Source: Skermania sp. ID1734 (GTDB taxonomy: Bacteria > Actinomycetota > Actinomycetes > Mycobacteriales > Mycobacteriaceae). Taken from it: a stretch of 64,000 nt of DNA. The stretch is taken from positions 62,001-126,000 of the forward strand of contig NZ_VLIY01000015.1 in the NCBI RefSeq assembly GCF_007489285.1. The letters are read 5' to 3'. The notes beneath the pieces are model-generated. The model made no database searches and had not been told where the DNA came from. It worked only from the letters and a program-made list of their open reading frames with translations. Shown here one piece after another: positions 12,676 through 22,289 of this stretch (its first letter is position 1; each line of letters begins with the position of its first letter). The position numbers and the translations under genes are program-made.

Positions 12676-13494
12676 GTGACTGTGCGATATGGCGACATTT
12701 ATGCCGGACATCAGCGGCGCAAGAAGACACCGCCGCCAGAGGTCGCGGCCGAGCGTGATTTGGTGGTCGAGGACGCCGCGACCGGTTTCTGCGGGGCTGT
12801 GGTGGGCTTCGATCGCACCTATGACGGCGATTTCGTCAGGCTCGAGGACCGCCGCGGCAAGACTCGGTTGTTCGCGATGCGCCCGGCCGCATTCCTGCTC
12901 GATGGCAAGCCGGTCACCCTGGTGCGGCCCAAGGCTGTGCCAGCCAAGCAGGTCACCCGATCCGCGTCGGGATCGACCAGGGTCGACAATCTGCGTGCCC
13001 GGGTCGCGCTGCCGAGCCGGATCTGGGTGGAAGGAATTCACGACGCCGCCATCGTGGAGCGGGTCTGGGGCCATGACCTGCGCGTGGAAGGCGTTGTCGT
13101 GGAACACCTGGAAGGTCTCGACAACTTGGCGCAGCGGCTGACCGAGTTCAACCCCGGGCCGGGGCAGAAGGTCGGGGTGCTGGTCGATCACTTGGTGACC
13201 GGTTCGAAGGAATCGCACCTGACCACCGGGCTGGGGCCGTACGTCATGGTGACCGGCCATCCCTTTATCGATGTCTGGGAGGCGGTACGGCCCAAGGCCG
13301 TTGGTATCAACGAGTGGCCGCACGTGCCGCGGGGCGAGGACTGGAAGACGGGCGTCTGCCGCAGACTCGGGTGGGGAAGTCCCCAGGACGGCTGGCGGCG
13401 CGTCTATGCGGCGGTCAACTCGTACAAGGACCTCGAGGCGCCGTTGATTGGCGCGGTGGAGCGGCTCGTCGACTTCGTGACGGCTCCCGATTAG
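12676..13494 (+). CDS. DUF3097 family protein
   Basis: A 272-residue soluble protein recognised by the N-terminal pattern PPPEVAAERDLVVEDAATGF, followed by a strand-rich domain with RLEDRRGKTRLF and LVRPK. DUF3097 proteins are widespread in actinobacteria and uncharacterised. The central WVEGIHDAAIVERVWG resembles the glycine/acid-containing start of a Toprim-like segment, and VLVDHLVTGSKES continues that resemblance, so a nucleic-acid role is possible but unproven. The start is GTG 12676. A terminator-like hairpin follows at 13502-13531. Confidence 0.72.
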   Translation: MTVRYGDIYAGHQRRKKTPPPEVAAERDLVVEDAATGFCGAVVGFDRTYDGDFVRLEDRRGKTRLFAMRPAAFLLDGKPVTLVRPKAVPAKQVTRSASGSTRVDNLRARVALPSRIWVEGIHDAAIVERVWGHDLRVEGVVVEHLEGLDNLAQRLTEFNPGPGQKVGVLVDHLVTGSKESHLTTGLGPYVMVTGHPFIDVWEAVRPKAVGINEWPHVPRGEDWKTGVCRRLGWGSPQDGWRRVYAAVNSYKDLEAPLIGAVERLVDFVTAPD

Positions 13495-13501
13495 CTGATC
13501 A

Positions 13502-13531
13502 CGAGTGCGCCCGATTAGTCGGGTTCACTCG
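13502..13531 (+). terminator. Hairpin after the DUF3097 gene
   Basis: Stem CGAGTG/CACTCG closed by CCCGA/TCGGG with a two-base internal mismatch and a TTAG loop, 8 bp past the stop codon. It is a plausible intrinsic terminator lacking a U-tract. Confidence 0.5.
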
Positions 13532-13589
13532 CGCTGCAGTTCCGGCGAATGCTGACTACAGTGACACCTGTGATGCGTGGAGATGCGCT

Positions 13590-14021
13590 GTGGTTGCGCT
13601 GATCTGGCTGGTAGCCGGTGTGCTGCTGGCCGCTGCCGAGGCGCTCACCGGTGATTTCTTCCTGCTGATGCTGGCCGGCGGGGCACTCGCGACCGCCGGT
13701 TTCAGCGGGATCACGGATGCGGCCGTATGGGTCGACGCCATTGTGTTCGCCGTGGTTTCCGTGGCACTGGTGCTCGGCGTACGCCCAATGTTGTTGCGGC
13801 GCTTTGCCGCACCGCCGCACACGCCGACCAATGTCGCGGCGTTGCCCGGCAAGCAGGCGCTGGTACTCGAAGAGGTCGCCGAGCATGCCGGTCGCGTCAA
13901 ACTCGACGGCGACGTATGGACCGCGCGTCCACTCGACGCCACCGAGGTCTATCCGCCCGGAACGACCGTGACGGTGATGAAAATCGACGGCGCTACCGCC
14001 GTTGTCTGGAAGGGGCCGTAG
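13590..14021 (+). CDS. NfeD-family membrane protein (Rv1487-like)
   Basis: Small membrane protein of 143 residues. It has two or three hydrophobic segments in the first 75 residues (VVALIWLVAGVLLAAAEAL..., ...AIVFAVVSVALVLGV) and a C-terminal NfeD-type OB-fold domain (about 85-143). GTG 13590 has GGAGA upstream and gives the length of Rv1487 (144). The stop codon shares its last base with the start of the SPFH gene. NfeD proteins pair with SPFH/stomatin proteins in membrane quality control or microdomain organisation. Confidence 0.9.
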   Translation: MVALIWLVAGVLLAAAEALTGDFFLLMLAGGALATAGFSGITDAAVWVDAIVFAVVSVALVLGVRPMLLRRFAAPPHTPTNVAALPGKQALVLEEVAEHAGRVKLDGDVWTARPLDATEVYPPGTTVTVMKIDGATAVVWKGP

Positions 14022-15172
14022 TGGCTGCGCTCATTGTGTTGATCGTGATCGTCGTGTTCATCGCGATCGTGGTGTTCAAGGCAATCGCCTTGATTCCGCA
14101 GGCTGAGGCAGCGGTGATCGAGCGCCTCGGCCGGTATTCGAAGACGGTTTCCGGCCAGTTGACGTTCCTGGTGCCGTTCGTCGATCGGATCCGTGCCAAG
14201 GTCGACCTCCGCGAACGTGTCGTGTCGTTTGCGCCGCAGCCCGTGATCACCCAGGACAACCTGACATTGCACATCGACACGGTCGTGTACTTCCAGGTGA
14301 CCAATCCGCAGGCTGCGGTCTACGAAATCAGCAACTACATTGCGGCGGTTGAGCAATTGACGGTGACAACGCTGCGAAACGTGGTTGGCGGCATGACTCT
14401 GGAGGACACGTTGACCTCCCGGGACGCCATCAACGGCCAGTTGCGCGGCGTGCTCGATGAGGCGACCGGGCGGTGGGGATTGCGGGTGGCTCGGGTGGAG
14501 CTCAAGAGCATCGACCCGCCGCCGTCCATCCAGGAGTCGATGGAAAAGCAGATGAAGGCCGACCGCGAAAAGCGCGCCATGATCCTGACCGCGGAGGGTC
14601 AGCGCGAATCGTCCATCAAGACCGCCGAGGGCGCCAAACAGAGCCAGATCCTGGCTGCCGAGGGTGCCAAGCAAGCCGCGATCCTTTCGGCCGAGGGTGA
14701 ACGGCAATCCAGGATTTTGCGGGCCCAGGGTGAACGGGCGGCCAAGTACCTGCAGGCCCAGGGGCAGGCGAAGGCGATCGAAAAGGTTTTCGCCGCAATC
14801 AAATCCGGTAAGCCCACGCCCGAGCTGTTGGCGTATCAGTATCTGCAGACACTGCCGCAGATGGCCCAGGGCGACGCCAACAAGATCTGGATTGTGCCGA
14901 GCGACTTCGGGCAGGCCTTGCAGGGCTTTGCCAAGCAGTTCGCCACTGCCGGTGAGGACGGCGTCTTCCGGTATGAGTCGAACGGCGATGGTGCCGATCT
15001 GCCACGGCCCGAGGATGATTCGGACGAGGTGGCGGATTGGTTCGAAACCAAGACGGACCCGGCCATCGAGCAGGCGGTGCGGGCGGCGGAGGCGGTGGCC
15101 CGGCAGCCGGTTGAGGCTCCCTACGAGCACCTTCACCACAATCCACCGCAGCCGTGGCAGCCGCCGCAGTAG
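14021..15172 (+). CDS. SPFH/Band 7 (stomatin/prohibitin-like) protein
   Basis: Homologue of Rv1488: 383 residues from GTG 14021. One N-terminal membrane anchor (about 2-25) is followed by a Band 7 domain (ERLGRYSKT..., RERVVSF, YFQVTNPQ) and a long Glu/Ala/Gln-rich coiled coil with repeated SILAAEGAKQ-like heptads (about 185-255). The tail is Pro/His-rich. Oligomeric membrane scaffold, presumably working with the overlapping NfeD protein. Confidence 0.93.
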   Translation: MAALIVLIVIVVFIAIVVFKAIALIPQAEAAVIERLGRYSKTVSGQLTFLVPFVDRIRAKVDLRERVVSFAPQPVITQDNLTLHIDTVVYFQVTNPQAAVYEISNYIAAVEQLTVTTLRNVVGGMTLEDTLTSRDAINGQLRGVLDEATGRWGLRVARVELKSIDPPPSIQESMEKQMKADREKRAMILTAEGQRESSIKTAEGAKQSQILAAEGAKQAAILSAEGERQSRILRAQGERAAKYLQAQGQAKAIEKVFAAIKSGKPTPELLAYQYLQTLPQMAQGDANKIWIVPSDFGQALQGFAKQFATAGEDGVFRYESNGDGADLPRPEDDSDEVADWFETKTDPAIEQAVRAAEAVARQPVEAPYEHLHHNPPQPWQPPQ

Positions 15173-15175
15173 TCG

Positions 15176-15688
15176 TCAGGTCAGCAGTCCGCGTCCAATC
15201 CCCGCCGCGCACAATGCCCACAGGACGCTGGTGAAGGTGCCGATGATGAACTGCTCCGACGCGTGCGGCGCGCGCAACTCCGGGTAGCGGGCCAGTCCCT
15301 TTACGGCCAGCACGATGGCCATGCCTTCCGGCCAGCCGGCGAGGACGGTTGCTGCGACAGCTGCGCGCTCGAGGATTCCGATGATGCGACCCCCGTGCAG
15401 CGGGCCGGCCGCGGTGCCGACCTCGCCCGCGTCCGGCTGCCAGCGCGCGATTCGAAATGCACTGGGTGCCATGGGGATACCGCCGAGCGCCGCCGCGGCA
15501 ACCACAAGCAGCAGCAGTGCGCCCAACGCGAAACCGTGCACCTTCGGCACCTGGGTGCCGACAATCGCCGCGGCCGCGATGGCGGCAATACCGCTGGCCG
15601 GCGCGAGCCATGCGGGAAACAGCCGCAGACTTAACACCATTGGTGCGACGGCGGCGACGCCGAGCAGTATCAGCACCGCGATCGTCAT
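15176..15688 (-). CDS. Small integral membrane protein linked to the SatD-like gene
   Basis: A 170-residue protein with about four hydrophobic helices: the N-terminal VLILLGVAAVAPMVLSL, two Ala/Val/Leu-rich segments at about 33-50 and 52-70, and a C-terminal one. Between them is a polar stretch (about 75-110) with GPLHGGRIIGILERA. Its ATG overlaps the end of the upstream SatD-like gene by 4 bp, so the two are coupled. This pairing of a SatD-like protein with a membrane protein recurs in actinobacteria. The function is unknown. Confidence 0.75.
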   Translation of the reverse strand: MTIAVLILLGVAAVAPMVLSLRLFPAWLAPASGIAAIAAAAIVGTQVPKVHGFALGALLLLVVAAAALGGIPMAPSAFRIARWQPDAGEVGTAAGPLHGGRIIGILERAAVAATVLAGWPEGMAIVLAVKGLARYPELRAPHASEQFIIGTFTSVLWALCAAGIGRGLLT

Positions 15689-16269
15689 TCGGTATCTGCC
15701 TCACTCAGTAGTCGTGCGGCGAGCGTGCGCCCGGGGTTCTCCACATGCCAGCCGGCGGCGGCGAGCCGTTGCGACATGGCCTGTTTGGTGATGCCGAGAT
15801 TAGCGGCAGCCTCCGACTGATTTCGTCCGGCGCGCATCTGCGCCACCGCGGCGTGTCCCTGCTCGGTTCGTCGGCCGAGCAACTCGGCGAGCAGGTTCAA
15901 GGCCGCTTCGGCGTCGGCGACAGCGGGGGAGTTGACGCCCTCGACCGCCAAGCCGGTCGGTGAGTTTTTCGCGCGGGTCACCGCGGCGCGGGCGGCTTCG
16001 AACGCCGGGCCACGGCCGGCACGGGTGACCGGCGGCAGCGGCGTTTCGACCGGGCCCACCCCGATTCCCACCCGCCAGTTGCCGCGGCGCACCAGGTCGA
16101 GCGCGACATCGACTGCGGTGGCGGGATTGTCGGTGACGCCCTGCACCTCGTCCCCGGCGGTGCGTTCGAACGCCCGCAGCATGGGTTTTCCGGCGAGGTC
16201 GGCCAAAAGTTCCGGCACCAGATCGGCGTTGCGTCTGCTGCTTCGCTGGTCGACGGTCAGCACGAACAT
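15685..16269 (-). CDS. SatD-like protein with C-terminal helix-turn-helix
   Basis: The 194-residue product from ATG 16269 opens with MFVLTVDQRSSRRNADLVPE, the signature of the SatD family. It contains FERTAGDEVQGV and VGIGVGPVETPLPP, and ends with a helix-turn-helix (QSEAAANLGITKQAMSQRLA, about 158-177). SatD proteins are poorly characterised; SatD of Streptococcus was named from an acid-tolerance operon. A regulatory role is suggested by the HTH and the coupled membrane protein downstream. Confidence 0.72.
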   Translation of the reverse strand: MFVLTVDQRSSRRNADLVPELLADLAGKPMLRAFERTAGDEVQGVTDNPATAVDVALDLVRRGNWRVGIGVGPVETPLPPVTRAGRGPAFEAARAAVTRAKNSPTGLAVEGVNSPAVADAEAALNLLAELLGRRTEQGHAAVAQMRAGRNQSEAAANLGITKQAMSQRLAAAGWHVENPGRTLAARLLSEADTE

Positions 16270-16329
16270 AGTGTCGAGCCTATTAGCTTTACCCAAGTAA
16301 ATCAAGGCATAAGACTTGACTAGCTACAT
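16270..16329. promoter_or_regulatory. SatD upstream region with repeated CTTGA/CAAG half-sites
   Basis: This short AT-richer gap between the SatD-like gene and the TVP38 gene carries several CAAG/CTTG elements (for example near 16302, 16314 and 16330). Some are arranged as inverted pairs. They could be operator half-sites for autoregulation by the HTH protein; this is inference from pattern alone. Confidence 0.3.
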
Positions 16330-17109
16330 TCAAGGCTGATGACTTGTCTGATCGTGTGTCAGACGACTGTCGGCCTCGACCGGATCGACTCCCGCAACGA
16401 GTCCGCCGTCACCCAGCTTGGCATCGATTGCCAGTCCGGCGACGCCGACGGCGATGCAGATGGCCGACAGCGCCAACAGCGCCGGGTTGGTGCCTCCCGA
16501 AAGTGCGTCACCGAGGACGACGACGCCGATGGTTCCCGGAATCACGCCCACGATCGTGGCCAGCACGAACGGCACTGCCCGTACGGCGGATACGCCGCAG
16601 CAGTAGTTGATCAGCGAAAAAGGCACCGCAGCGATGAGCCGCAGGGATCCGACGGCGAGCCAGCCGCGTCGCGCCAGGCGGGTGTCGATGGCCTGCACGG
16701 CTGGATGGGTCAGCCTGGCGGCGACCGCTTCCCGACCTATCGCGCGCACCAGCCAGAGCGCCAGTACTGCGCTGATCGTCGTCGCCGAGACCGCGATCGT
16801 GATTCCCAGCAGCGGTCCGAAGAGGACGCCCGCGGTGAACGTGAAGGCTGTCCGGGGGAACGGCGCCACGGTGATGAGCGCGTGCGCAACGAAGAAGAGC
16901 AGCGGAAATGCCGGACCGACCGACTGTGCCCAGGATCTGACTTGCTCGACACTGGGCAGCGGAATGAAAACCGCCGCAACGAAGAGGGCAACAACTCCGA
17001 CGATCACGAACAGCAGCCGTGGATCGCGAAGTCGTTGGCGCACGAGGACCCAGGTTACTCGCCAGTACCCCTGGCCAGGAAAAATCGTGTCGTGGATGAC
17101 AGTTAGCAT
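16330..17109 (-). CDS. TVP38/TMEM64 (DedA-like) membrane protein, Rv1491c-like
   Basis: A polytopic membrane protein of 259 residues from ATG 17109. It has about six hydrophobic segments, starting with LLFVIVGVVALFVAAVFIPLP. The VTT-domain core carries the typical FTFTAGVLFGPLLG and a Pro-containing reentrant motif. Members are lipid scramblase or transporter candidates. It lies back-to-back with mutA (7 bp between starts), as Rv1491c does with Rv1492, so promoters of both genes must overlap their 5' ends. Confidence 0.88.
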   Translation of the reverse strand: MLTVIHDTIFPGQGYWRVTWVLVRQRLRDPRLLFVIVGVVALFVAAVFIPLPSVEQVRSWAQSVGPAFPLLFFVAHALITVAPFPRTAFTFTAGVLFGPLLGITIAVSATTISAVLALWLVRAIGREAVAARLTHPAVQAIDTRLARRGWLAVGSLRLIAAVPFSLINYCCGVSAVRAVPFVLATIVGVIPGTIGVVVLGDALSGGTNPALLALSAICIAVGVAGLAIDAKLGDGGLVAGVDPVEADSRLTHDQTSHQP

Positions 17110-17115
17110 CAGCAC

Positions 17116-18966
17116 GTGTCTGATGAATTGCCTGCTGCCCACGCCGCGTGGCAACGCGCTGTTGCCGGCGTGCTGGCCAAGGCCCGCAAAGTAGACCCGA
17201 GCGAACTTCCCGCCGATCCGGAAAGCCTCCTCGCGTCCACCACGTACGACGGTGTCACCATCGCACCGCTCTATACGGCCTTGGACGAGCTGCCCGAGCC
17301 GGCGCTGCCGGGCGAGTTCCCCTTTGTGCGGGGGCGCGACCCGCATCGGGATGTGAATCGCGGCTGGCTCGTCAGCGCGCGATTCGACGGCGACGACCCG
17401 GCCGCAGTGAATCGCGCAGTCCTCGATGCCCTCAACAATGGCGTCAGCGCAATCTGGCTGCGCGTCGGCGACGGTATCGGTGTGGCGGATCTGCCGCGGG
17501 TGCTGGACGGGGTGCTGCTCGACCTGGCGCCGCTCACCGTGGAAGCCGGACCGGCGACCGAGGCGGCTGCCCGCGAACTTTTTTCGTTACTCGATCATCG
17601 CGCCGGCGCTGACGGGGTGGGTAACCGTGCCGACATCGTGGTGGCTTTGGGAGCGTCCCCGCTGACCAGTGCCTTCGCCGCCGCGCCTGATATCGACCTG
17701 GCCGCGGCCGTCGAGTTGGCGGCCGCGGCGGTCGAGCGGATGGAAACCGTCCGCACGTTCACCGTCGATGCGACCGTGTTCCACAACGCGGGCGCGGCCG
17801 ACGCCCAGGAACTGGGAGCAGCGGTCGCGGCGGGCCTGGACTACCTGCGGGCACTGACCGACAGTGGGCTGTCGATCTCTGCGGCGATGCGCCAAATCGA
17901 GTTCCGCTTTGCCGCGACCGATGACCAGTTCTTGACCATCGCGAAGTTCCGGGCGGCTCGGCAATTGTGGGCGCGGGTGGCCCAGGTATGCGGTGCCTCG
18001 GAGTTCGGCGATGCGCCCCAGCACGCGGTCACGTCGGCGGCGATGATGACCCAGCGCGATCCGTGGGTCAACATGCTGCGCACCACCCTGGCGGCGTTCG
18101 GCGCCGGCATCGGCGGAGCCGACGTCATCACCGTCCTGCCGTTCGACGCAGCGTTGCCCGCCGAGGCCCGCGAGACGTCACCGACCTTCGCCGCCCGAAT
18201 TGCGCGCAACACACAACTGCTGTTGCTGGAGGAGTCCCACCTCGGTCGCGTGGTCGATCCGGGCGCCGGTTCCTGGCATGTGGAAACCCTCACGGCCGAT
18301 CTGGCCGAGTCGGCGTGGCAGTTCGTGCAAGAGATCGAGGCGTCCGGCGGCTATACCGTCGCACTCGAATCGGGCCTGATTGCCGAACGCATCGCCGCGA
18401 CACGGCGGCAGCGCGAATCCGACGTCGCGCACCGCAAAACGGCGGTCACGGGGGTCAACGAGTTTCCCAATATCGGTGAGAAGCCCCTCGCGGCCGGTAC
18501 CGCGCTGCCCGGCGTCGCGCGCTATGCGGCGGCATTCGAGGCGTTACGGGACCGCTCGGACGCGCACCTGTCCGCGACCGGTGCTCGACCGAAGATCCTG
18601 CTGGTGCCGTTGGGTCCGGTCGCCGAACACAACGTCCGCGCGACGTTTGCGGTGAATCTGTTGGCCTCTGGCGGAATCGAGCATCACAACGCCGGGATAT
18701 TCGATCCCACGACGATCGGCGACGTGGTTCGCGAGGTCGGCGCCACGACGGCCGTGTTGTGCGGCAGCGATCCGCGCTACACCACGGATGGACCGGAGGC
18801 CGTGCAGGCGTTGCGCTCGGCCGGCATCGACCGGGTTCTGGTCGCCGGACCGGAGAAGGTCTTTGCGCAGGCCACCGGAACCGACCGTCCCGACGGCTTT
18901 CTCACCGCACGCATCGATGCGGTCGCGGCCCTGTCCGAGCTGCTCGACTACCTGGGGGCGAAATGA
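17116..18966 (+). CDS. mutA: Methylmalonyl-CoA mutase small subunit
   Basis: Non-catalytic subunit of adenosylcobalamin-dependent methylmalonyl-CoA mutase, which interconverts methylmalonyl-CoA and succinyl-CoA. Product 616 residues from GTG 17116. [21 protein letters not shown] aligns with the mycobacterial MutA N terminus (core [15 protein letters not shown]). A TIM-barrel portion is followed by a C-terminal flavodoxin-like B12-binding-like domain (about 490-616) that lacks the DxHxxG cobalamin motif, as expected for this subunit. Its stop overlaps the mutB start (ATGA). Confidence 0.95.
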   Translation: MSDELPAAHAAWQRAVAGVLAKARKVDPSELPADPESLLASTTYDGVTIAPLYTALDELPEPALPGEFPFVRGRDPHRDVNRGWLVSARFDGDDPAAVNRAVLDALNNGVSAIWLRVGDGIGVADLPRVLDGVLLDLAPLTVEAGPATEAAARELFSLLDHRAGADGVGNRADIVVALGASPLTSAFAAAPDIDLAAAVELAAAAVERMETVRTFTVDATVFHNAGAADAQELGAAVAAGLDYLRALTDSGLSISAAMRQIEFRFAATDDQFLTIAKFRAARQLWARVAQVCGASEFGDAPQHAVTSAAMMTQRDPWVNMLRTTLAAFGAGIGGADVITVLPFDAALPAEARETSPTFAARIARNTQLLLLEESHLGRVVDPGAGSWHVETLTADLAESAWQFVQEIEASGGYTVALESGLIAERIAATRRQRESDVAHRKTAVTGVNEFPNIGEKPLAAGTALPGVARYAAAFEALRDRSDAHLSATGARPKILLVPLGPVAEHNVRATFAVNLLASGGIEHHNAGIFDPTTIGDVVREVGATTAVLCGSDPRYTTDGPEAVQALRSAGIDRVLVAGPEKVFAQATGTDRPDGFLTARIDAVAALSELLDYLGAK

Positions 18967-21221
18967 CCACCCGCGACATCAAGCACACGATCGGCAGCTT
19001 TGCCGACGTCCCGCTGACGGATCGCAGTTCACAGCCGCCCACTGCGCCGACCGCCGAGAACGTTCGCGACTTCATCGAAAAGGGCGCTGCGGCAAACGGT
19101 TACACCGCCGATCAGGTGGTGTGGTCGACGCCGGAAGGCATCGACGTCAAACCCGTCTACACGAAGGCGGACCGCGACGAGGCCGCCGCCGCCGGCTATC
19201 CGGTGGACAGTTTCCCGGGTGCGGTGCCGTTCCTGCGCGGGCCGTACCCGACGATGTACGTCAATCAGCCGTGGACCATCCGCCAGTACGCCGGTTTCTC
19301 CACGGCCGCCGACTCGAATGCCTTCTACCGTCGCAACCTCGCCGCCGGTCAGAAGGGCCTGTCGGTGGCGTTCGACCTGGCCACCCACCGCGGGTACGAT
19401 TCGGACCACCCGCGGGTGCAGGGCGATGTCGGAATGGCCGGCGTGGCAATCGATTCCATCCTGGACATGCGCCAGCTGTTCGATCACATCCCGCTCGGCA
19501 AGGTGAGCGTGTCGATGACGATGAACGGCGCCGTGCTACCGATTCTGGCGCTGTATGTCGTTGCTGCCGAAGAGCAGGGCGTGCCGCCGGAGCAGTTGGC
19601 CGGGACCATTCAGAACGACATTCTCAAGGAGTTCATGGTCCGCAACACCTACATCTATCCGCCGAAGCCCTCCATGCGGATCATCTCCGACATCTTCGCC
19701 TACACCAGCGCGAAAATGCCGAAGTTCAACTCGATCTCCATCTCCGGCTATCACATTCAGGAAGCCGGCGCGACGGCCGACCTGGAACTCGCCTACACCC
19801 TCGCCGACGGCGTGGAGTACATCCGCGCGGGACTGGCCGCCGGCATGGACATCGACGCGTTCGCCCCGCGGTTGTCGTTCTTCTGGGGCATCGGGATGAA
19901 CTTCTTCATGGAGGTCGCCAAGCTGCGTGCGGCGCGGCTGCTGTGGAGCGAGTTGGTCGCCCAGTTCGAGCCGAAGAACTCGAAATCGCTGTCGCTGCGG
20001 ACGCATTCGCAGACGTCGGGCTGGTCGCTGACCGCCCAGGACGTCTTCAACAATGTCGCGCGCACCTGCGTCGAGGCCATGGCCGCGACCCAGGGCCACA
20101 CCCAGTCGCTGCACACCAATGCCCTCGACGAGGCGCTGGCGCTGCCCACCGACTTCTCCGCGCGCATCGCACGCAACACCCAGCTGTTGCTCCAGCAGGA
20201 GTCCGGCACCACCCGCCCGATAGACCCGTGGGGCGGTTCCTATTACGTCGAATGGCTCACCCACCAGTTGGCCGAACGCGCACGTAAGCACATCGCCGAG
20301 GTAGAGCAGCACGGCGGGATGGCGCAGGCGATCGACGACGGCATTCCGAAGCTGCGTATCGAGGAAGCCGCCGCGCGCACCCAGGCCCGCATCGATTCCG
20401 GCCGACAGCCGCTGGTCGGCGTAAACAAGTACGTGCCGGACGAACTCGATGCCATCGAGGTGCTCAAGGTCGAGAACTCCAAGGTTCGTGCCGAGCAGCT
20501 CGACAAGTTGCAGCGGCTGCGCGCCGAACGGGATCCGCACGCCGTGCAGGCCGCGCTCGACGCGCTTACCCGGGCGGCGGAGTCGGGTGAGCGCAGCATG
20601 GAGACGAACCTGCTCGCGTTGGCGATCGACGCGGCTCGGGCCAAGGCCACGGTCGGGGAAATTTCCGACGCCCTCGAGAAGGTGTACGGGCGGCACCAGG
20701 CTGAGATCCGCACGATCAGCGGCGTGTATCGCGATGAGGCCGGAAAGCAGGGGAATATCAGTAGCGCAACCGAACTCGTCGAGCGCTTCGCCGAGCAGGA
20801 TGGGCGTCGACCGCGCATCCTGGTCGCCAAGATGGGCCAGGACGGCCACGACCGCGGCCAGAAGGTGATTGCCACCGCCTTCGCCGACATCGGCTTCGAC
20901 GTCGACGTCGGCCCGCTGTTCCAGACGCCGGAGGAGGTGGCCCATCAGGCCGCCGACAACGACGTCCACGTGGTCGGGGTTTCGTCGCTAGCTGCCGGTC
21001 ACCTGACGCTGGTGCCGGCGTTGCGTCAGGCGCTGGCAGACGTGGGCCGACCGGACATCATGGTGATCGTCGGCGGCGTCATCCCGCCCGGCGATTTCGA
21101 TGAGCTCTATCAGGCCGGTGCGGCGGCGATTTTCCCGCCGGGCACAGTCATCGCCGAGGCCGCGATGGGGCTGCTGCACAAGCTCGCCGACCAGTTGGGC
21201 TACAACCTGGGCGAGGCGTAG
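18963..21221 (+). CDS. mutB: Methylmalonyl-CoA mutase large (catalytic) subunit
   Basis: Catalytic B12 subunit of 752 residues from ATG 18963. The N-terminal TIM barrel contains the conserved [19 protein letters not shown] substrate-binding stretch. The C-terminal cobalamin domain carries DGHDRG (Asp627, His629 as the lower axial ligand). Propionate and odd-chain/cholesterol catabolism feed this step, and it also supplies methylmalonyl-CoA for branched lipids. In M. tuberculosis the mazEF4 toxin-antitoxin pair follows mutB; here meaB follows directly. Confidence 0.97.
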   Translation: MTTRDIKHTIGSFADVPLTDRSSQPPTAPTAENVRDFIEKGAAANGYTADQVVWSTPEGIDVKPVYTKADRDEAAAAGYPVDSFPGAVPFLRGPYPTMYVNQPWTIRQYAGFSTAADSNAFYRRNLAAGQKGLSVAFDLATHRGYDSDHPRVQGDVGMAGVAIDSILDMRQLFDHIPLGKVSVSMTMNGAVLPILALYVVAAEEQGVPPEQLAGTIQNDILKEFMVRNTYIYPPKPSMRIISDIFAYTSAKMPKFNSISISGYHIQEAGATADLELAYTLADGVEYIRAGLAAGMDIDAFAPRLSFFWGIGMNFFMEVAKLRAARLLWSELVAQFEPKNSKSLSLRTHSQTSGWSLTAQDVFNNVARTCVEAMAATQGHTQSLHTNALDEALALPTDFSARIARNTQLLLQQESGTTRPIDPWGGSYYVEWLTHQLAERARKHIAEVEQHGGMAQAIDDGIPKLRIEEAAARTQARIDSGRQPLVGVNKYVPDELDAIEVLKVENSKVRAEQLDKLQRLRAERDPHAVQAALDALTRAAESGERSMETNLLALAIDAARAKATVGEISDALEKVYGRHQAEIRTISGVYRDEAGKQGNISSATELVERFAEQDGRRPRILVAKMGQDGHDRGQKVIATAFADIGFDVDVGPLFQTPEEVAHQAADNDVHVVGVSSLAAGHLTLVPALRQALADVGRPDIMVIVGGVIPPGDFDELYQAGAAAIFPPGTVIAEAAMGLLHKLADQLGYNLGEA

Positions 21222-21243
21222 TTGTCGCCTAGGTTCACCGAAT

Positions 21244-21290
21244 TAGTCGTTTTCCACGCAAATTGGCCCGATCGGTGTGGAAAATGACTA
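21244..21290 (+). promoter_or_regulatory. Inverted repeat spanning the meaB start codon
   Basis: Arms TAGTCGTTTTCCAC (21244-21257) and GTGGAAAATGACTA (21277-21290) pair at 13 of 14 positions around a 19-nt loop. The right arm contains the likely meaB ATG (21284-21286) and its weak ribosome site. As RNA it could limit initiation unless ribosomes arriving from mutB melt it. Confidence 0.5.
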
Positions 21291-22282
21291 GCTCATCGAG
21301 CGGGCACGTCGACATCGCCGAACTTGCCAAGGCGGTGCGCAACAACGAGCGGGCCGCGCTGGCGCGTGCGATCACACTGGTCGAATCGACCCGTGCCGAT
21401 CACCGCGCCCGCGCCCAGGAACTGCTGCTCGAACTGCTCCCGGACTCGGGGGCGTCCCATCGCATCGGCATCACCGGTGTTCCCGGTGTGGGCAAGTCGA
21501 CGTTCATCGACGCCTTCGGAATCCACTTGATCGAGCAGGGACATCGAGTGGCCGTGTTGGCCGTCGATCCGTCATCGACGCGGACCGGCGGCTCGATCCT
21601 GGGCGACAAGACGCGGATGGCTCGTCTCGCCGTGCACCGCGACGCCTTCATCCGCCCGTCGCCCACGGCGGGAACGCTCGGGGGAGTGGCCAAGGCGACG
21701 CGGGAGACGATCGTGCTGCTCGAGGCCGCGGGCTATGACGTCATCCTCGTGGAGACAGTCGGCGTCGGCCAGTCCGAGGTCGCCGTGTCCAACATGGTCG
21801 ATTGCTTCTGCTTCCTCACCCTGGCCCGCACCGGAGATCAGTTGCAGGGCATCAAGAAGGGCGTGCTCGAGCTCGCCGACGTCATCGCCGTCAACAAAGC
21901 CGACGGTGAGCATTTGCCCGACGCTCGCGTCGCCGCCCGTGAGCTGTCCAGCGCGGTGCGGCTGATCTATCCGCACGACGCACTGTGGCGTCCACCGGTC
22001 CTCACCATGAGCGGGCTCAAAGGTGATGGCCTGGACGAGTTCTGGGAGACGGTGCTGCGCCACCAGCAAGTCCTGACCGACGCCGGTGAGTTCGACGACA
22101 AACGCCGGCGGCAGCAGGTCGATTGGCTGTGGTCGATGGTGCAGGAACAACTCCTGCGCCGGCTGGCCGACAATGCCGCGGTCAAGGCCGTGCGTCGCGA
22201 CATCGAGTCGCAGGTGCGCAACGGCGAACTCACCGCTGCACTTGGTGCACAGCAAATCCTGGACGCCTTTGACGGCGACTGA
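21284..22282 (+). CDS. meaB: Methylmalonyl-CoA mutase-associated GTPase MeaB
   Basis: G3E-family GTPase that protects and reloads the mutase; homologue of Rv1496. The ATG 21284 start gives 332 residues; a TTG at 21263 would add seven. Walker A is GVPGVGKS (65-72), and the DPSSTRTGGSILGDKTRM stretch and VETVGVGQSE switch are present. The C terminus forms a dimerisation helix (WLWSMVQEQLLRRL). It sits 62 bp after mutB, whose product it serves. Confidence 0.95.
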   Translation: MTSSSSGHVDIAELAKAVRNNERAALARAITLVESTRADHRARAQELLLELLPDSGASHRIGITGVPGVGKSTFIDAFGIHLIEQGHRVAVLAVDPSSTRTGGSILGDKTRMARLAVHRDAFIRPSPTAGTLGGVAKATRETIVLLEAAGYDVILVETVGVGQSEVAVSNMVDCFCFLTLARTGDQLQGIKKGVLELADVIAVNKADGEHLPDARVAARELSSAVRLIYPHDALWRPPVLTMSGLKGDGLDEFWETVLRHQQVLTDAGEFDDKRRRQQVDWLWSMVQEQLLRRLADNAAVKAVRRDIESQVRNGELTAALGAQQILDAFDGD

Positions 22283-22289
22283 GAGGCAA

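Noticed and set aside
13314-13589. Longer NfeD protein beginning inside the DUF3097 gene
   Set aside because: The extra residues are an out-of-frame reading of the preceding gene and its terminator; the family N terminus starts at 13590.
19536-20969. Minus-strand open frame within mutB
   Set aside because: Composition-driven shadow of the catalytic mutase subunit; no family resemblance.
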